Positions 24,801-38,540 of a stretch of DNA of 64,000 nt are shown piece after piece. The stretch's first letter is position 1; each line of letters begins with the position of its first letter. The stretch is from Nicotiana tabacum (lineage: Eukaryota; Streptophyta; Magnoliopsida; Solanales; Solanaceae). The notes under the pieces were generated by a model, which was not told the origin of the DNA, ran no database searches, and worked only from the letters and a program-made list of their open reading frames with translations. The translations under genes and the position numbers were made by a program. The DNA lies in the NCBI RefSeq assembly GCF_000715075.1, contig NC_134102.1, forward strand, positions 110,620,001 to 110,684,000. Reading direction: 5' to 3'.

Positions 24801-26733
24801 ACCTGTATCGATGAGTAGTTATGCTTGCATCAATATTGTTCTTAGCTGCTATACACTCCCATTTAAGTTGTCAGGCAGATGATCTTTTATGTATGGAAGG
24901 TTGATTCTGGTCAGGGTGTTAGTTTGTTTCTGTAGTTTATGAATAGAGGAAGGCATAAATGCCATGTGGGTATTATGGCTTTTGGTTTTCTGATTGCTTG
25001 GTCTGGTATAATTTCTGAGGTTGCTGTTGATATGTTTTGAGTATTCATATTCATGCAAAAAAAACCAAAACACACACGCACGCACACACACAAAAACAGA
25101 CTCATTTTTGTTCTTTCTAAAAAAAAAACAGACTCATTTTTGTTTGGGATAACGGGTTTCAGGTAATTTTGGCTCACTTAGTGAACTATCAAGCAGTGAA
25201 GAGTTCTCCACACAGTTCCAAAGTAGAATTGACCAAATTTATAGGTCATTTTTCACTGGAGAAAATCTACATCCTGAGAATGTCAGTGGGGGTAACAATT
25301 CTGCCACTGGAGGTAGTGTGGCTGCTGAAGACATTGGTAATTCTCAGGCTACGGCCATGGTAGCAGGCGAGGAAGGAGTTATTTTGTCAAATATACTTCG
25401 TCATATCATGCCGATTATCTCTGAATCTGTAGGAACTGATAATTCATCTAGTGATAGACCAAATCTTGATGAGGATAGAAGTGACCATGATTCAATGCAG
25501 GTATTTTCAGCCCCTAGACATCTTGTTTAGTAGACTAATTTGTGGTCATAGTAGGTTTGAAAGAGACAGAACAGCTTAATTTTTTGAGAAAGAAGACTCG
25601 ATAGATTCTTGAAGGCCATCACTTGTGAAACAGAAATACTTACCAGAACTCTCTATCTAAAAATGTTTTGCCTTGTCTCAGGGTCAAGAAAACACGGAGC
25701 AAGCAAGTTCTTCAGATAGGTGCCACAATCCTTCATTGCCACCAAGTTCAAAGCGTCAAAAGGTAAGTGCCCTTTTCTCCATATCGTATACTTCGAATAA
25801 CTGCCAAAGAGAAAGTTAAGCTGCAAAGCTATGCCGCACACCTCCTGCTGGGCAGATAATATACAAAAAAGGAAAAAGTAGAGGGATGAAGGGTTGGGGC
25901 AGGATAGAGTGAGAGTAGGAGCAGATATGGTATGTTGTGATTGAGAGGATTTTTATTTTTTAGGTTCAAAATTATAAGGCTGATTGCTGATATCAATGTC
26001 ACATGAACTACCTAAGTATACAACGTTGGTGACCCAAAACTTTGCTAAAGGTTAAAGTCATTTGCCTGATTGTCTTTTGGGGAATGGGAAGGTACTAATA
26101 TGCCGACTCTTCTTCACTAGAAGTCAAGAAGAATGAAATGTGTTTTTTTGGTCGAATCTGTATATTAGAAAATTTGGTTTCAGAATAAATTGACAGGTTC
26201 TGGACACAAGCTTAATGCGTGTAATTTTATGAGCCTGTTTGAAATAGAGCTGAAAGTAGTATCAGGTTTCTTTCTATTTGACCAACAAGTGTTAGTTTAA
26301 GATATTTCTAACTAGATTAACTGTTCTTTTGGATTGCAAAACCTTCTGGATGTAATCCAACTTTGGCTCTACATTAATGTGTACGTAGTAATGATGGGTG
26401 ATGAGATGGTGATTTATCGCCAAGGCAAGTGAAGTTGCTCTAGAGCAAAGTGGGATAGGACACTCCCTGATTGGAGGGGTTTTTTTAGAAGGGGGTGGGG
26501 GGTTGATTAATGGTTAACTTAGTAGATCTGAATATTTTTATTATACAAGTGTTTTTTGGCTTGGTCATTCCATGAATACTTGTTGGGGTTACAGTGAACA
26601 ACATGAACAAAATCTTTTGTTGGTTTGAAATGTGTTGTAACTCCTTTAGTGTTACAGGCTCACTAGTTATTTCACATTGCATGTTCACCTGTCCAGAAAA
26701 TAATGTTACTGATTTATGATGCAGCGGGAATGA
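15866..26733 (+). CDS. Ubiquitin-like domain protein, BAG6/Scythe-type
   Basis: CDS exons: 15866-15994, 16346-16463, 16576-16647, 17110-17228, 17326-17391, 21745-21888, 22043-22112, 22209-22384, 23387-23551, 23664-23735, 23820-23952, 24080-24487, 25163-25500, 25682-25762, 26725-26733. Total 2100 nt (699 aa); every junction keeps frame with GT-AG borders. Residues about 23-95 form a ubiquitin-like fold (VEIKIKTLDSQTYTLRV, LICRGKVLKDDQLLSAY, EDGHTLHLVVR). The rest is Ser/Gly/Pro/Asn-rich with short helical blocks (LTTLTQYLTNLTEEF, LGEVMLSMQQLLTEQ). The C-terminus ends SSKRQKRE, a basic tail. It resembles plant homologues of human BAG6, a chaperone-holdase in protein quality control; I see no BAG domain. 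The last coding exon is only 9 nt. Intron 6 is 4.35 kb. Family assignment firm for Ubl, moderate for BAG6. Confidence 0.88.
20205..20270 (+). other. Possible plastid ycf2-derived fragment (NUPT)
   Basis: A stretch translating as RQEDLFNYIVWA, with GGATTTATTCAATTACATAG underneath, closely resembles the ycf2 segment EEDLFNHIVWAP. Similarity fades after about 20270. If correct it is a short, diverged nuclear copy of plastid DNA. Similarity is recalled, not searched. Confidence 0.35.
21552..21659 (+). repeat. Perfect 54-bp tandem duplication
   Basis: GGGCTTTCTAGTGTTAACTT and the following 34 bases occur twice back-to-back (21552-21605, 21606-21659) without mismatch, about 90 bp before the exon 7 acceptor. 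It is young, since no substitution separates the copies. Confidence 0.95.
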
Positions 26734-28270
26734 TTTCAAGGTCCCAAGTTCATGCAACGTTTCCAGCCATGATAATGCGTTGCAGCCTTCTTTTTGATGT
26801 TTCGATCTGTATAACGAGATCTGAGCGCTGCTTTGGCAGCACAGCTGTAGTAGTGAACACTTTCCAGATTCTATAGTATTGCCTTGTTGGTCCTCCATTT
26901 AAGTTCTGCATTTTTGGCTCTTCATTCTGGATATCAAGGAAGTGTATAATCATATAGCAAGTCAGAAGGTCCTTGCATGGACAACTAAGTTATCGTTCTC
27001 ATTTTTAAAGCTCTATTATGATATTCTTCAAACAAATGTAGAAGAGGTTGAAGAAGGGGCAATGATCCTGAATTTGTGAGGCAACGGAGAGTTGGGGTGA
27101 GGGTGGGTGGGCGGGCGGGCGCTATTGGCAGCTGTGATGATCACCTTTACCCCAGTTATTTATATACAACAATATTTAAACAAAAACTCATGCTTGTGAC
27201 GAAGATGGAGATTTTTTCTAGTATATCTTTTGTTTCTACTCTATAATTTGTTCAATGAGGCTTACGTTTGTCATGCGAAATTAAATGTATGTTCGTTTGA
27301 TGTTTTCCTAAACAGAAAATCGAAGCTCTTATTATTTCTTTTTTCCTTTTGGATCTATTTTCTGTATCTTATATGGGATTTATTAGGTATTTCTGTTTTT
27401 TCACGTAGTATAGAACTGAGAGTGTTGCATGAAGTCATGAACGATTAATGAGAGTTGAGAGGTGAGACGTATGTAAAATTCATAGAAAGAGACTATTAGA
27501 AGCTTTAAGATTATAGGCGACAAGGCAAATTCAGTATTACTAAAGGAGCTAATCATGTTCTGATAATACTTTAAATGAGTTATCTAGATAAGGAAAAGAA
27601 AGAAAGAGGACATTGTAAATTTCTTATTTGGTCAGATTGGAGCGATGTTACGATTTTAGACTACTCCATTTATTACGGGAATTTTTAGATCTAAAGTTAT
27701 TAATAAGCTATTCTTATTTCTCCAATGCTGGACTGCTTTATTTGTTTTCATTAGTTAATTTTTCTATCCCCATCCATTTATTGTCTATTCTGCCCCAGTA
27801 GAACCAGACATTGACCCTATTGAGGATTTCCGTCGAGTTTTAAACCCAGAAAGATTGTTGGACTTGAAAAAAAAAAAAAAAAAGAATCGGTGGCTTTGAA
27901 TTTAAAAACAATTTGGCGTTATTATTTTAAAATTTTAAATTGGAAAACAATTAAATGCGTATGTTTTTTGCTCCTTTTCGGACACTTAACTCCCGTTTAG
28001 CCATAGATTTTGGCTTCATTTTTTCAATTGTTTTTTCAAAAAACGTTGCTTGTATATGAAAGATGATCATGTTTTGGAAAAAAAACTTCAAAAATTTTTA
28101 AATGCCTTATTCCACTCACAAAATTTCAACTTTTCTTCAAATAAAATGCATGTACAAATACAACTTCAATTTTTAAAAATTATTTTTCAATTAAATTTAT
28201 GTCCAAACGCTAACTTAATAAAAAATTTAAAAACAAAAGAAGCGTGTTTTTGATGATTAAAAAAAAGGAT
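26734..28270. other. Intergenic region, Ubl gene to RPS11
   Basis: The first few hundred bases are likely the 3'UTR of the Ubl gene. GGGTGGGCGGGCGGGCG occurs at about 27104-27121, a poly(A) run at about 27868-27883, and a MITE-like element at 27992-28211. No convincing gene is visible; short ORFs such as 27230-27448 show no family features. Confidence 0.6.
27992..28211. mobile_element. MITE-like element of about 220 bp
   Basis: Inverted ends CCGTTTAGCCATAGATTTT (left) and AAATTTATGTCCAAACGC (right) flank an AT-rich core full of TTCAAAAA/TTTTTGAA. This kind of 'cgtttggccata' element is common in Solanaceae intergenic DNA. A related sequence lies at 31665-31850. Superfamily not determined. Confidence 0.45.
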
Positions 28271-28280
28271 AGAGCGGGTT

Positions 28281-28435
28281 TGGGCCAGGCTATATATTAA
28301 GTTGGGCTAGGCCTGTCAATAAACAGGCCTAAATCAATATCACGGGCTAAGTGAATGTCATGGCTAGGGTATCAGTAGTATAAACTATAAAGTCTTCAGT
28401 AGCTCACAATTCAATTCAATCTCCGCCTAGGGTTT
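28281..28435 (+). promoter_or_regulatory. RPS11 promoter with site II and telo-box words
   Basis: TGGGCC at 28281-28286 and TGGGCT at 28303-28308 are site II-type words, and AGGGTTT at 28429-28435 is the telo-box core just upstream of the ATG. This pair is typical of plant ribosomal-protein and proliferation-linked promoters, where TCP factors bind site II. Words are seen; binding is inferred. Confidence 0.6.
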
Positions 28436-28495
28436 TTGCTGCCGTGCCACTCCCCTCGTTTCAGTTCAGCTTTCAGCTCTTTCAACTCCACAGCC

Positions 28496-30546
<2,051 letters not shown>

Positions 30547-31664
30547 GCAGGTGTTTCTTCAGTTGTCACTTCTAGAGTATGAAAGTAATTATGTTTAAGA
30601 CTGAGAAGAGGAGTGACGTTAAGACTTATCTACTAAAAGCTGTTTGCGTTTGCCTTTGAAGGCTTAAATTTTGTATGGATACTTGCTACTTATCATTAGT
30701 AGGAGTTCAGATTTCAGTTTTCTTGTTACCATTCTTATTTCCAATCAAATGTTCTTCCTGATTGCCCCACGAGAGAAATGTCTATTGTTGAGATCTTTAG
30801 GTACTGTTAGGAGGTTATCCCGTTTTAGCGTCTCTGTGGTTGCTATACTGTGGTGAGCTACTTAGTAGATTTTGTGCCATATAGTAACTTCTTGGGAAAA
30901 TTGATATTGCGCCAGCCAGTTGATCCAATAACTTGGCGTCTATAAACTCTTCATCTGGTTTGATTTCCCACTTTTGCGCACTTGATAGTTGACCCTTAGC
31001 ACACTCGGATGGAAATTGATTTGGTTGATTTGTACCGATTTGGTATTAAATTTAAAAGCCGGCAATGCCAGGCTTTGCCTTGATATTGTCGAAAATTTTG
31101 AACTAAAATTAACCAAGCTAGCTTGTTAACATCTCTGTTTGAAATTCTTTAAGTATTATCATGCATTTTTATAGTTTCTGTTCATATGTGACTTTGGGTA
31201 TAAGTTCGAAGAAATTAATATAATTTGTTTGGACCAAGGATGCTAATTGCCCCATACCATTGGTAGTGATTGTTAATTGTCCAGTTAATACTCTCTGGAC
31301 ATAAAGTGAGGAGATTAGTAGTGATTGTTTACGTTTTTTATATGATTTGATAATATTTTTCATCATAATGAAATCAAGTCGACGAGTTTATAGTCTTTCT
31401 GTTAGTAAGCATGTAAGACTTGCGCATAATTTTACCTCGACTTATCTTTTGAGTATCTATGAACTCAAATAAATTTTCTTTTCTAGTATAAGTTCTTGAA
31501 ACGAAACCAATTAAATAAAAGCAAGACGGGATGAAATTCGAAGCGATAACTGCGCGTTATGTTAATTTATTTTGGTTTGTAAACTTAGCAAATAATGTAA
31601 TTGGTTGGTCCCCACCCCCACCCCTCACCCCACCCCACCCCACAAAAAAAAAAGACTTAACTTA
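30547..31664. other. RPS11 3'UTR and intergenic DNA
   Basis: The start is probably the RPS11 3'UTR. The remainder is AT-rich with a C-rich run (CCCCACCCCCACCCC, about 31610-31640). Small ORFs show no family features. Nothing else recognisable. Confidence 0.6.
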
Positions 31665-31850
31665 AGAGCTTGTTTGGACATAAGAAATTTTTCCTTTTTT
31701 CCTAAAAAAAAATCAAAATAATGTTTGGTTATGAAAATTTTATATTTTTTCAAATCCAATTTGAAAATGTATTTTCGTTTCGAATTTGAAAAACTGCTGA
31801 GAATTGAAAAATTGAAAAGTTGGTATTTTTAAGTTTTACAAATTTATCCT
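31665..31850. mobile_element. MITE-like fragment split by copia insertion
   Basis: It starts GCTTGTTTGGACATAAG and is rich in TTTGAAAA/TTTTCAAA, like the element at 27992-28211. It is cut at 31850 by the copia LTR; AT-rich sequence resumes at 37219. The far end is not clear. Confidence 0.35.
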
Positions 31851-32150
31851 TGTTATAAGAAAAATCAAATTATGGTGGATGTCTACTCTTCCTCCATGAT
31901 CTTCTCAAATGTTTAATGACATATTCAATGACATATTTCTATGCTTAATGACATATTCAATGACACATTTTTCTTCACTTTTCATGCCTATATAAAGGCC
32001 TTGTAATAGATAAGAAAATACACACAATGGAAGAAGAAAATCTCTTCCTTCTTTCTATCTCCATTTCTTGTTCATGTTTTACTAAATTGCTTGTATTTCA
32101 TAACAACATTTCTTATTCATGTTTTACTAAATTACTTTTATTTTATAACA
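31851..32150 (+). repeat. 5' LTR of Ty1/copia element
   Basis: 300 bp, TG...CA termini, closely matching 36919-37218. An internal TTTAATGACATATTCAATGACA unit is repeated about twice. A TATA-like CTATATAAAGG lies at about 31988-31998 and could serve as the LTR promoter. Confidence 0.88.
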
Positions 32151-32164
32151 CGTTATCAGCACGA

Positions 32165-35100
32165 ATTGCCCATTTCATGATCTTCTACTTCAAGACTATG
32201 TAAATTATAAGCAGACAATGAGATCAAGTTCAATGAAAAATGTCTTGGATGATAATACAAAGATAAGTTTTACATCCATCTAAACTCATTCATACTTTCA
32301 TATCTTTGCATTAACTTTATGTGCAGTGTTTAGTTAAAATAGTTTTTTTCAATTGTATCTAGTGAAATAAAGAACCGGAAAGGTATGTCTTTATTTGCTA
32401 CATCTCTTATAGGACAAAATTAATATTCCAACATATATATATGTTCTGACCGTTTACATACTATGTTAGATAATTATTAAGATAATTTAGTAATAATATT
32501 TTTACCATCACATGATGTATTTCATTGAAAGCAAAATTATCAAATATGTAGTCGATTTTACGGTACCTTGCAAATTTGACATTCGAATATACAATCAATA
32601 TAAACTCATTATAGTTATAATTTATAATAGTCACGGTTATGCATTAAGCCTTAAATATTTTTGCTGGAAACATAAGGCTCATTCCTCCGTATTGAATTTT
32701 TTTGGTGAAGTTCTTATAGTCTTTGAAATATAAGTGGTTATAGGTTATCTGCACCTTTTCTCTAATTAATTTATTAAAATGTAAAAATGATTGTATCATT
32801 TTTTTTTAAAAATGGCATATATCCTAACTAACATTTTTGTTACAGAGGAACTCTTTCAAGGTTGAAATAGTTATATAAGTCTTCTTGAAAGTTAATTTAC
32901 TTATGCCTATAATTACGAAGTAATAATATTTTAAAGGCTCGAGTGCAAGTCCTAGTGAATTTTGGCATATTATGCCAAAGATTGAGGGTAAGACGATGTG
33001 TTCAAGTCCCAACGCACTATGTTGATGAAAAGACGTTGGATTCAAGTTCCAACGCATTATGGCCTAGCATGCCTTTATATGGGTAAGGCATTGGGTTTGA
33101 GTCCTAATGCACCATATTGATAATAATAATAACTAAAGAAAAATAATGTATTTTTCAATAAAAAAGCATGAAGCTTGTCCCACTTGATTTGCTCAATTCT
33201 TGAAGTGAATGTGATATCAGTGCATGATAAGTCTAAATAAAGAAAAGTGGTTGACCAATGAATGTGAGCGAGCGAAAGGCCAAAATAATAATAGTTATCA
33301 CTATGGTAATTATAAAAAGGGAGAAATTCATTGAAGAGAATGTGACTTGTGATAAACATTGAGATTGCATACTCATTCCTGAAAGTGAATATGAAAATAT
33401 ATATGTGATAAAGATTATGCATAATAATATACTTGTACATGGTTGGATAAATACTACAACTCACCTCTAAGTGAGGTTTGAGACAAAGAAAGATAATGAA
33501 TATTACTGTGTAATTACATGAATATATCATTGGTCGCATACGTGTGATACGCCAAAAATATTTTGTCAAGCCTTATGAAAGTTATTAAAAGCAAAATTGA
33601 AGTAAGAAATTATTTTGCTTATGATGATTTTGAACATGACAATTATTATGATATGATTCTCTTTGTGAAGGAAACATTCATTATTTGGATGGTGTGACAA
33701 AAGATTTTGTAGTACAAAAGCAGTTAAGAGCTCTGAGAGAACTAATTTGTTACTACCCGCATGAATGAAATTATTCATGACATTAATATTTTAGTAAGTC
33801 TCAAAAGAAACATTCTGATTTACAAATATATTAGCCAAAGTGGTTGGCATATTTAGACTATAAATAAAAAGAAGATTGAATATCTTTATATTACTATAAT
33901 CATACCGGGTAAATATGAAAGGTTACCTGACTTTTATTCTATTTGTACTACACAAGTATAAGCATGATGATGCAATCACAAGCCACAAGTAAACTAGAGG
34001 TTTACTTAAATAAATATTAGTTGGCATGACCGGTTGACCATCTCGGTTCAATTATGATACAAAAAAATTAATTGAGAATTACATTGGCATATATTGAAGA
34101 AATATAAGATTCTTCAAGAATTCTCTTGTGCCGCTTATTCTCATGATATACCAGTTAAAGTTGGGATTGAATCCCTTGATTTCTGGAATGAATAAAAGGT
34201 GATAAATATATGGGCCCAGTCACCTTCCATGTGGACCGTTTACTATTATATGATTTTAATAGATGCATCTATTCTATGGTCACATGTGCATTTGTTATCA
34301 ACTTGCAGTTTGGCTTTTGCAAGATTGATTGCTCAACTTATTAGAGCACAGTTCCAGAATATAAATTATGATGATTTATCTTGATGATACTGGTTTAAAT
34401 CCAAGTTGGTTTAGCAAAAATTGTATGCCTCCAATTATATCTAAACCATTGGTTATGAGAAAAAAATTGCCAAAATAAAATTTGGTATGTGATGTATTAT
34501 TTAATATACAACAGCACTTGTACGCATCTAGCCAAGTTATGATAAGTTCTCCCTATCACAATCGGTTCGGGGTCAAGAACCAAATAATTTTCATCTAGAA
34601 ATATGAATGTGCTATATGATTTAATTGTTCCACCACAATGCACAAAGATGGATCCCCAAATAAGGCTAGGGATATGATATGTCTTGGTGATCCCAACAAT
34701 AGGGAGAGAAAATGGGCAGCTGAAAAAGTAATGCATGTAATGAATTATTATGAGTACATCTAAATCCTCATACGAGAAAACGTGAACTTAAAGTTCAAGT
34801 GATAATTCATTTGCAAAATATTGCCAGGCATATTTGCTGACCCAAAGCTAAATGTCATATTCAACTGCTAATGCTCCAAATAAAATAAAGTTTATAATAA
34901 ATAGAGTCTATGGCATGCATGAAGTATAATAGACTAATCGGTTCCAAAGATAAAACTCCTCGAAGAAAGAGATGAGCAAATGTTCAAGATGGTCATAATA
35001 AGGAGGCAAGTGCTCTAAAAGAACACCACGACATAACACTTCATAAGACCTCATGGGAGAGGTTCAGGTACCTGAAAATAATAAGATAAAGAGATCTCAA

Positions 35101-35580
35101 TAAGTTATGTCTTTATTGGGTAATAGTAGAACCGATTTAAATGATCTTAATCGTCGACAATATTGTTAATATAATGTAGAGCTCAATATTATTAATATTG
35201 ACGAGGATCTTGAGCTCAAATCTATCATGAAATTTGGACAGATAAATGATTGGTCAAATGAAAAATATGCAATGAAATTTGATTTCACCTGAAAAATATA
35301 AAGTTGGACGGATAGTCCCAACACCTGAAAGTATAAAGCCAGTGGAGGTATAAATGTGTTCTTGTGCAAAAAAAAAAAGGTCAAGTCGATAGACATAAAG
35401 ACGACTTGTGTCACAAGAAGATTTGTAAATATCCTGGCATTGATTATATAGAGACATGTTATCCTGTGGTGGATGTCGCCATTTCAGGTTTTAATCTGGC
35501 AATACAAGAAAAATGTGATATGCGTATAATAGAAATCATTGAAGAATTTAAATTGTTCTGAAGCATATTAAGGTTTCCAA
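32165..35580 (+). pseudogene. Degenerate copia gag and integrase region
   Basis: Only traces remain, spread over several frames with many stops. The integrase core is the clearest part: around 34200-34390 the translation GPSHLPCGPFT/DASILWSHVHLLSTCSLAFA matches the copia integrase GPxHPPxGPFRYFxVLIDASxRWSHV region in style. Upstream, 33600-34000 has weak gag/pre-integrase character. No intact ORF. Confidence 0.6.
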
Positions 35581-36701
35581 TAAATTTATTAAATAAAGCT
35601 TCAAAAATCCTTATACGGATTGAAACAAGCAGGGCGCATGTGGTATAATTGCGTGAGTGAGTACCTATTGAAAGAAGGGTACAAGAATGATTCAATTTGA
35701 CCTTGTGTCTTTATAAAAAGATCTGAATCTAAATTTGTTATAATCACCGTGTATGTTGATGATTTAAATATCATTGGAACTCCTAGAGAGCTTCCTAAAG
35801 AAGTAAACTATTTAAAGAAAAATTTTGAAATGAATGATTTTGGAAAGACAAAATTTTGTGTTGGTCTACAAATTGAGTATATGAAAAATAGATTTTTTGT
35901 CCATCAATCAGCATACACTAAAATATTTTTAAAGCGATTCTATATGGATAAAGCACATCCATTCCGACCTCATGAAAATAATGAAGAGCTTTTTGGTCTC
36001 GAAGTACCATATCTTAGTGTCATTGGTGCACTAATGTATCTTTCTAACATTACAAGGTCTGACATAACTTTTTTAGTTAATGTCTTAACAAGATATAGCT
36101 CTACTCCTATAAGGAGACATTGGAATGGAATCAAACACATATTGCGCTATCTAAAAGGGACTACCGATATGGGATTATTTTATGGCAATGATTGCAGTCC
36201 CGATCTTGTTGGTTATGCCAATGCTGGGTATTTATATGACCCACACAAGGCTCGATCTCAAACAGGCTATTTGTTTACATATGGAGGCACTGTCATATCT
36301 TGGCGATCGACTAATCAATCAATCGTGGCTACTTCATCTAATCATGTTGAGATAATTGCTATTCATGAAGCAAGTCGAGAATGTGTATGGTTGAGGTCTA
36401 TAATACACCTTATTCGAGACAAATATGGTTTGAAGTGTGACAAACTACCAACAACTTTGTATGAAGACAATGCAGCATGCATAGCCCAGTTGAAGGGAGG
36501 ATTTATAAATGGGATAGGACAAAGCAAATTTTACCAAAGTTATTTTTCACACATGATCTTCAAAAGAATGGTGATATCAATGTGCAACAGATCCGTTCAA
36601 GTGATAATATGGCTGATCTATTCACCAAATTTCTACCGACGTCAACCTTTAAGAAACTAGTGTACAAGATTGGGATGCGAAGGCTAAAGGATGTGAATTG
36701 A
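35581..36701 (+). pseudogene. Copia reverse transcriptase / RNase H remnant
   Basis: Upstream, SLYGLKQAGRMWYN (about 35598-35650) precedes the catalytic YVDD (35752-35763). It continues LNIIGTP, GLQIEYMKNRFFVHQSAY, PYLSVIGALMYLSNITRSD and RHWNGIKHILRYLKGTTDMG. An RNase H part follows with SQTGYLFTYGGTVISWRSTNQ and a C-terminus DLFTKFLPTSTFKKL in another frame, ending at 36699-36701. A block of roughly 20 residues is missing after YMDKAHP, and the ADAGY motif of RNase H is changed to ANAGY. The start of the 303-codon open stretch is GTG, not a real start. Confidence 0.85.
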
Positions 36702-36918
36702 TGCTCTCATCAGGGGGAGTTAATATGCGTTGTACTCTTTTTTTCTTACAATATTTTGTCCCACTGGGTTTTCCTTGCAAGGTTTTTAACGAGGCAACCA
36801 AAAGGCGTATTTCTAAACATGTGTACTCTTTTTCCTTCACTAGAATTTATTTTCCCACAGAGTTTTTTCCTAATAAGGTTTTAACGAGGCACATTATCTA
36901 TGGACATCTAAGGGTGAG

Positions 36919-37218
36919 TGTTATAAGAAAAATCAAATTATGGTGGATGTCTACTCTTCCTCCATGGTCTTCTCAAATGCTTAATGACATATTCAATGAC
37001 ATATTTCTATGCTTAATGACATATTCAATGACATATTTTTCTTCACTTTTCATGCCTATATAAAGGCCTTGTAATAGATAAGAAAATACACACAATGGAA
37101 GAAGAAAATCTCTTCCTTCTCTCTATCTCCATTTCTTGTTCATGTTTTACTAAATTACTTTTATTTCATAACAATATTTCTTATTCATGTTTTACTAAAT
37201 TACTTTTATTTTATAATA
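36919..37218 (+). repeat. 3' LTR of Ty1/copia element
   Basis: 300 bp, same length as the 5' LTR with few differences. It is followed by ATTCT, the partner of ATCCT before the 5' LTR. Confidence 0.88.
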
Positions 37219-37478
37219 ATTCTATATTTTTTAAATTTATAAAATGACCCAAATCAGTTATTAAATCCAGGTAACACCTACAATTACCCACCATCTGATT
37301 GAGTGGCCTAGGACTATATTTTGATATTCACTGTTGAGATCTACAATTTATACTTACCTGAAGGAGCTACTACAACTTCTATTAGGGATTGTTCGTACAA
37401 TTAAACAATCAGCATGTGTTGATTGTTTGTTTCAAGTAGCATAATCAAGTCGGGGTGGTTTTGATATTTTTTATAAAT
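37219..37478. other. Short unclassified spacer between two copia elements
   Basis: AT-rich sequence between the 3' LTR of the first copia element and the presumed start of the second LTR. The first bases may be the other half of the interrupted MITE-like sequence. Nothing else recognisable. Confidence 0.4.
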
Positions 37479-38065
37479 TGTGGGGTATAAATCATGTTTT
37501 GTAATATGGCCAAATTTTCATGACATTTGTCATGACATAATATCCATTATAACAAATTTGTGGTTCATGACATTTGCCATGACATAATATCCATTATAAC
37601 AAATTTGTGGATCATGACATTTGCCATGACATAATATCCATTATTAGGCCAATGATTTCTTGCTATAAATAGAGGAGTTTCTCCTCATTTGAAAACTCAC
37701 CAATCCAAGAGCTTTTCACTCTTGTCTTTCTTTCTCCTCCTTTATTTCATTATAGAGTATTTTGTAAGAGAGTGAGTGTTGGGAAACACTTGTGTGAACC
37801 CTTTCTTTGGAGTGATCTTGTGAGGTTATTCTTTTGGGGTATTTGGGATTAATTAGAGTATTTACTCTAATTTTGTACTCTTGTTGGTATAGTAAAATTG
37901 CTTCTCTCCGCTTGTGGACGTAGGTCACCTTGACCGAACCATGTTAAATTTGTGTCTTCTTCATCTTCTTTAATTGTCGTTATTATCAACTTGCATTGTC
38001 TTTGTTATTATCATTATAACGTTGTTTGGCTAAAATTCGCACTACCCGATTTCCCGATCCTAACA
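37479..38065 (+). mobile_element. Second Ty1/copia LTR (5'), about 590 bp
   Basis: The right end is firm: CCCGATCCTAACA (38065), then two bases, then a tRNA-iMet primer-binding site. CTATAAATAG at 37673-37682 is a good TATA box. Three 47-bp units (37519, 37566, 37613) precede it, in U3 position. The left end (TGTGGGGTATAAATC at 37479) is my best guess. The 3' half of the element is not found in this window. Confidence 0.7.
37519..37646 (+). repeat. 47-bp tandem repeat in copia LTR U3, about 2.7 units
   Basis: CATGACATTTGCCATGACAT followed by AATATCCATTATAACAAATT and GTGG recurs at 37519, 37566 and 37613 with one or two changes. Tandem U3 repeats upstream of a TATA box often carry enhancer activity in plant LTRs; here that is inference. 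Confidence 0.93.
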
Positions 38066-38067
38066 AA

Positions 38068-38080
38068 TTGGTATCAAAGC
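38068..38080 (+). other. Primer-binding site (tRNA-iMet) of second copia
   Basis: TTGGTATCAAAGC starts two bases after the LTR end. It differs at one position from the canonical TGGTATCAGAGC initiator-Met site. Confidence 0.85.
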
Positions 38081-38112
38081 CAGATCTAACCGGGTTAGTT
38101 TAAATTGCCAAA

Positions 38113-38227
38113 ATGACTCTAACAAAGTCTTATGTTGAGAATTTTGACCGAAGTGCAAACTTCGGAATGTGGCAATTAAAGATGGAAGCTATCCCAATTC
38201 AGGATGGCTTAGATTTGGCATTGCAAT
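38113..38227 (+). pseudogene. Copia gag N-terminus interrupted by Tekay element
   Basis: The ATG at 38113 opens MTLTKSYVENFDRSANFGMW and QLKMEAIPIQDGLDLALQ, the typical copia gag (UBN2-like) start. It is cut after 38 codons by the Tekay LTR at 38228. The rest of gag is not found after 49909. Confidence 0.82.
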
Positions 38228-38540
38228 TGTCACGACCCCAAATTTCTCTTCGTAGGTTGTCGTGATGGCACCTAGTCTCTAAGACTAGGTAAGCCTATCA
38301 ATGCGGAATAATCATAAATATCTGAAAATAAATAATCTACAATTCAAATGATTACAACTCCCAAAACCCAGTACTAATAAGTCACAAGCATCTAAGAATT
38401 TATTCTCAATGTCTCTATAAGTCAAGGTCTAAATAAAATATAAGAAAGCAACATAAAATGATAGAAGGGGACTCCGGAGTGTGCGGACGCTGGTAGATAT
38501 ACCTCGAAGTCTCCATGTACAGGTAACTCACAGATGTCGG

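Larger units (their letters stand above)
31851..37218 (+). mobile_element. Ty1/copia retrotransposon, degenerate
   Basis: Two 300-bp LTRs (31851-32150, 36919-37218) begin TGTTATAAG and end TATAACA/TATAATA. A near-perfect 5-bp target duplication flanks them (ATCCT 31846-31850, ATTCT 37219-37223). The likely primer-binding site is CGTTATCAGCACGA directly after the 5' LTR (32151-32164), not the usual tRNA-iMet site. A purine-rich AAGGGTGAG precedes the 3' LTR. Order in the body is gag/integrase remnants, then RT and RNase H, as in copia. Protein style is close to the Ale/Retrofit lineage. Not autonomous. Confidence 0.88.

Noticed and set aside
25070..25140. CA-rich and A-rich repeats with ORFs in intron 13 of the Ubl gene
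   Set aside because: Ordinary intronic simple sequence including a short local duplication; the ORFs end inside the intron and lack splice logic.
37519..37646. CRISPR-like array from regular 47-bp units
   Set aside because: The units are contiguous without unique spacers and sit in the U3 of a copia LTR in a eukaryotic genome.
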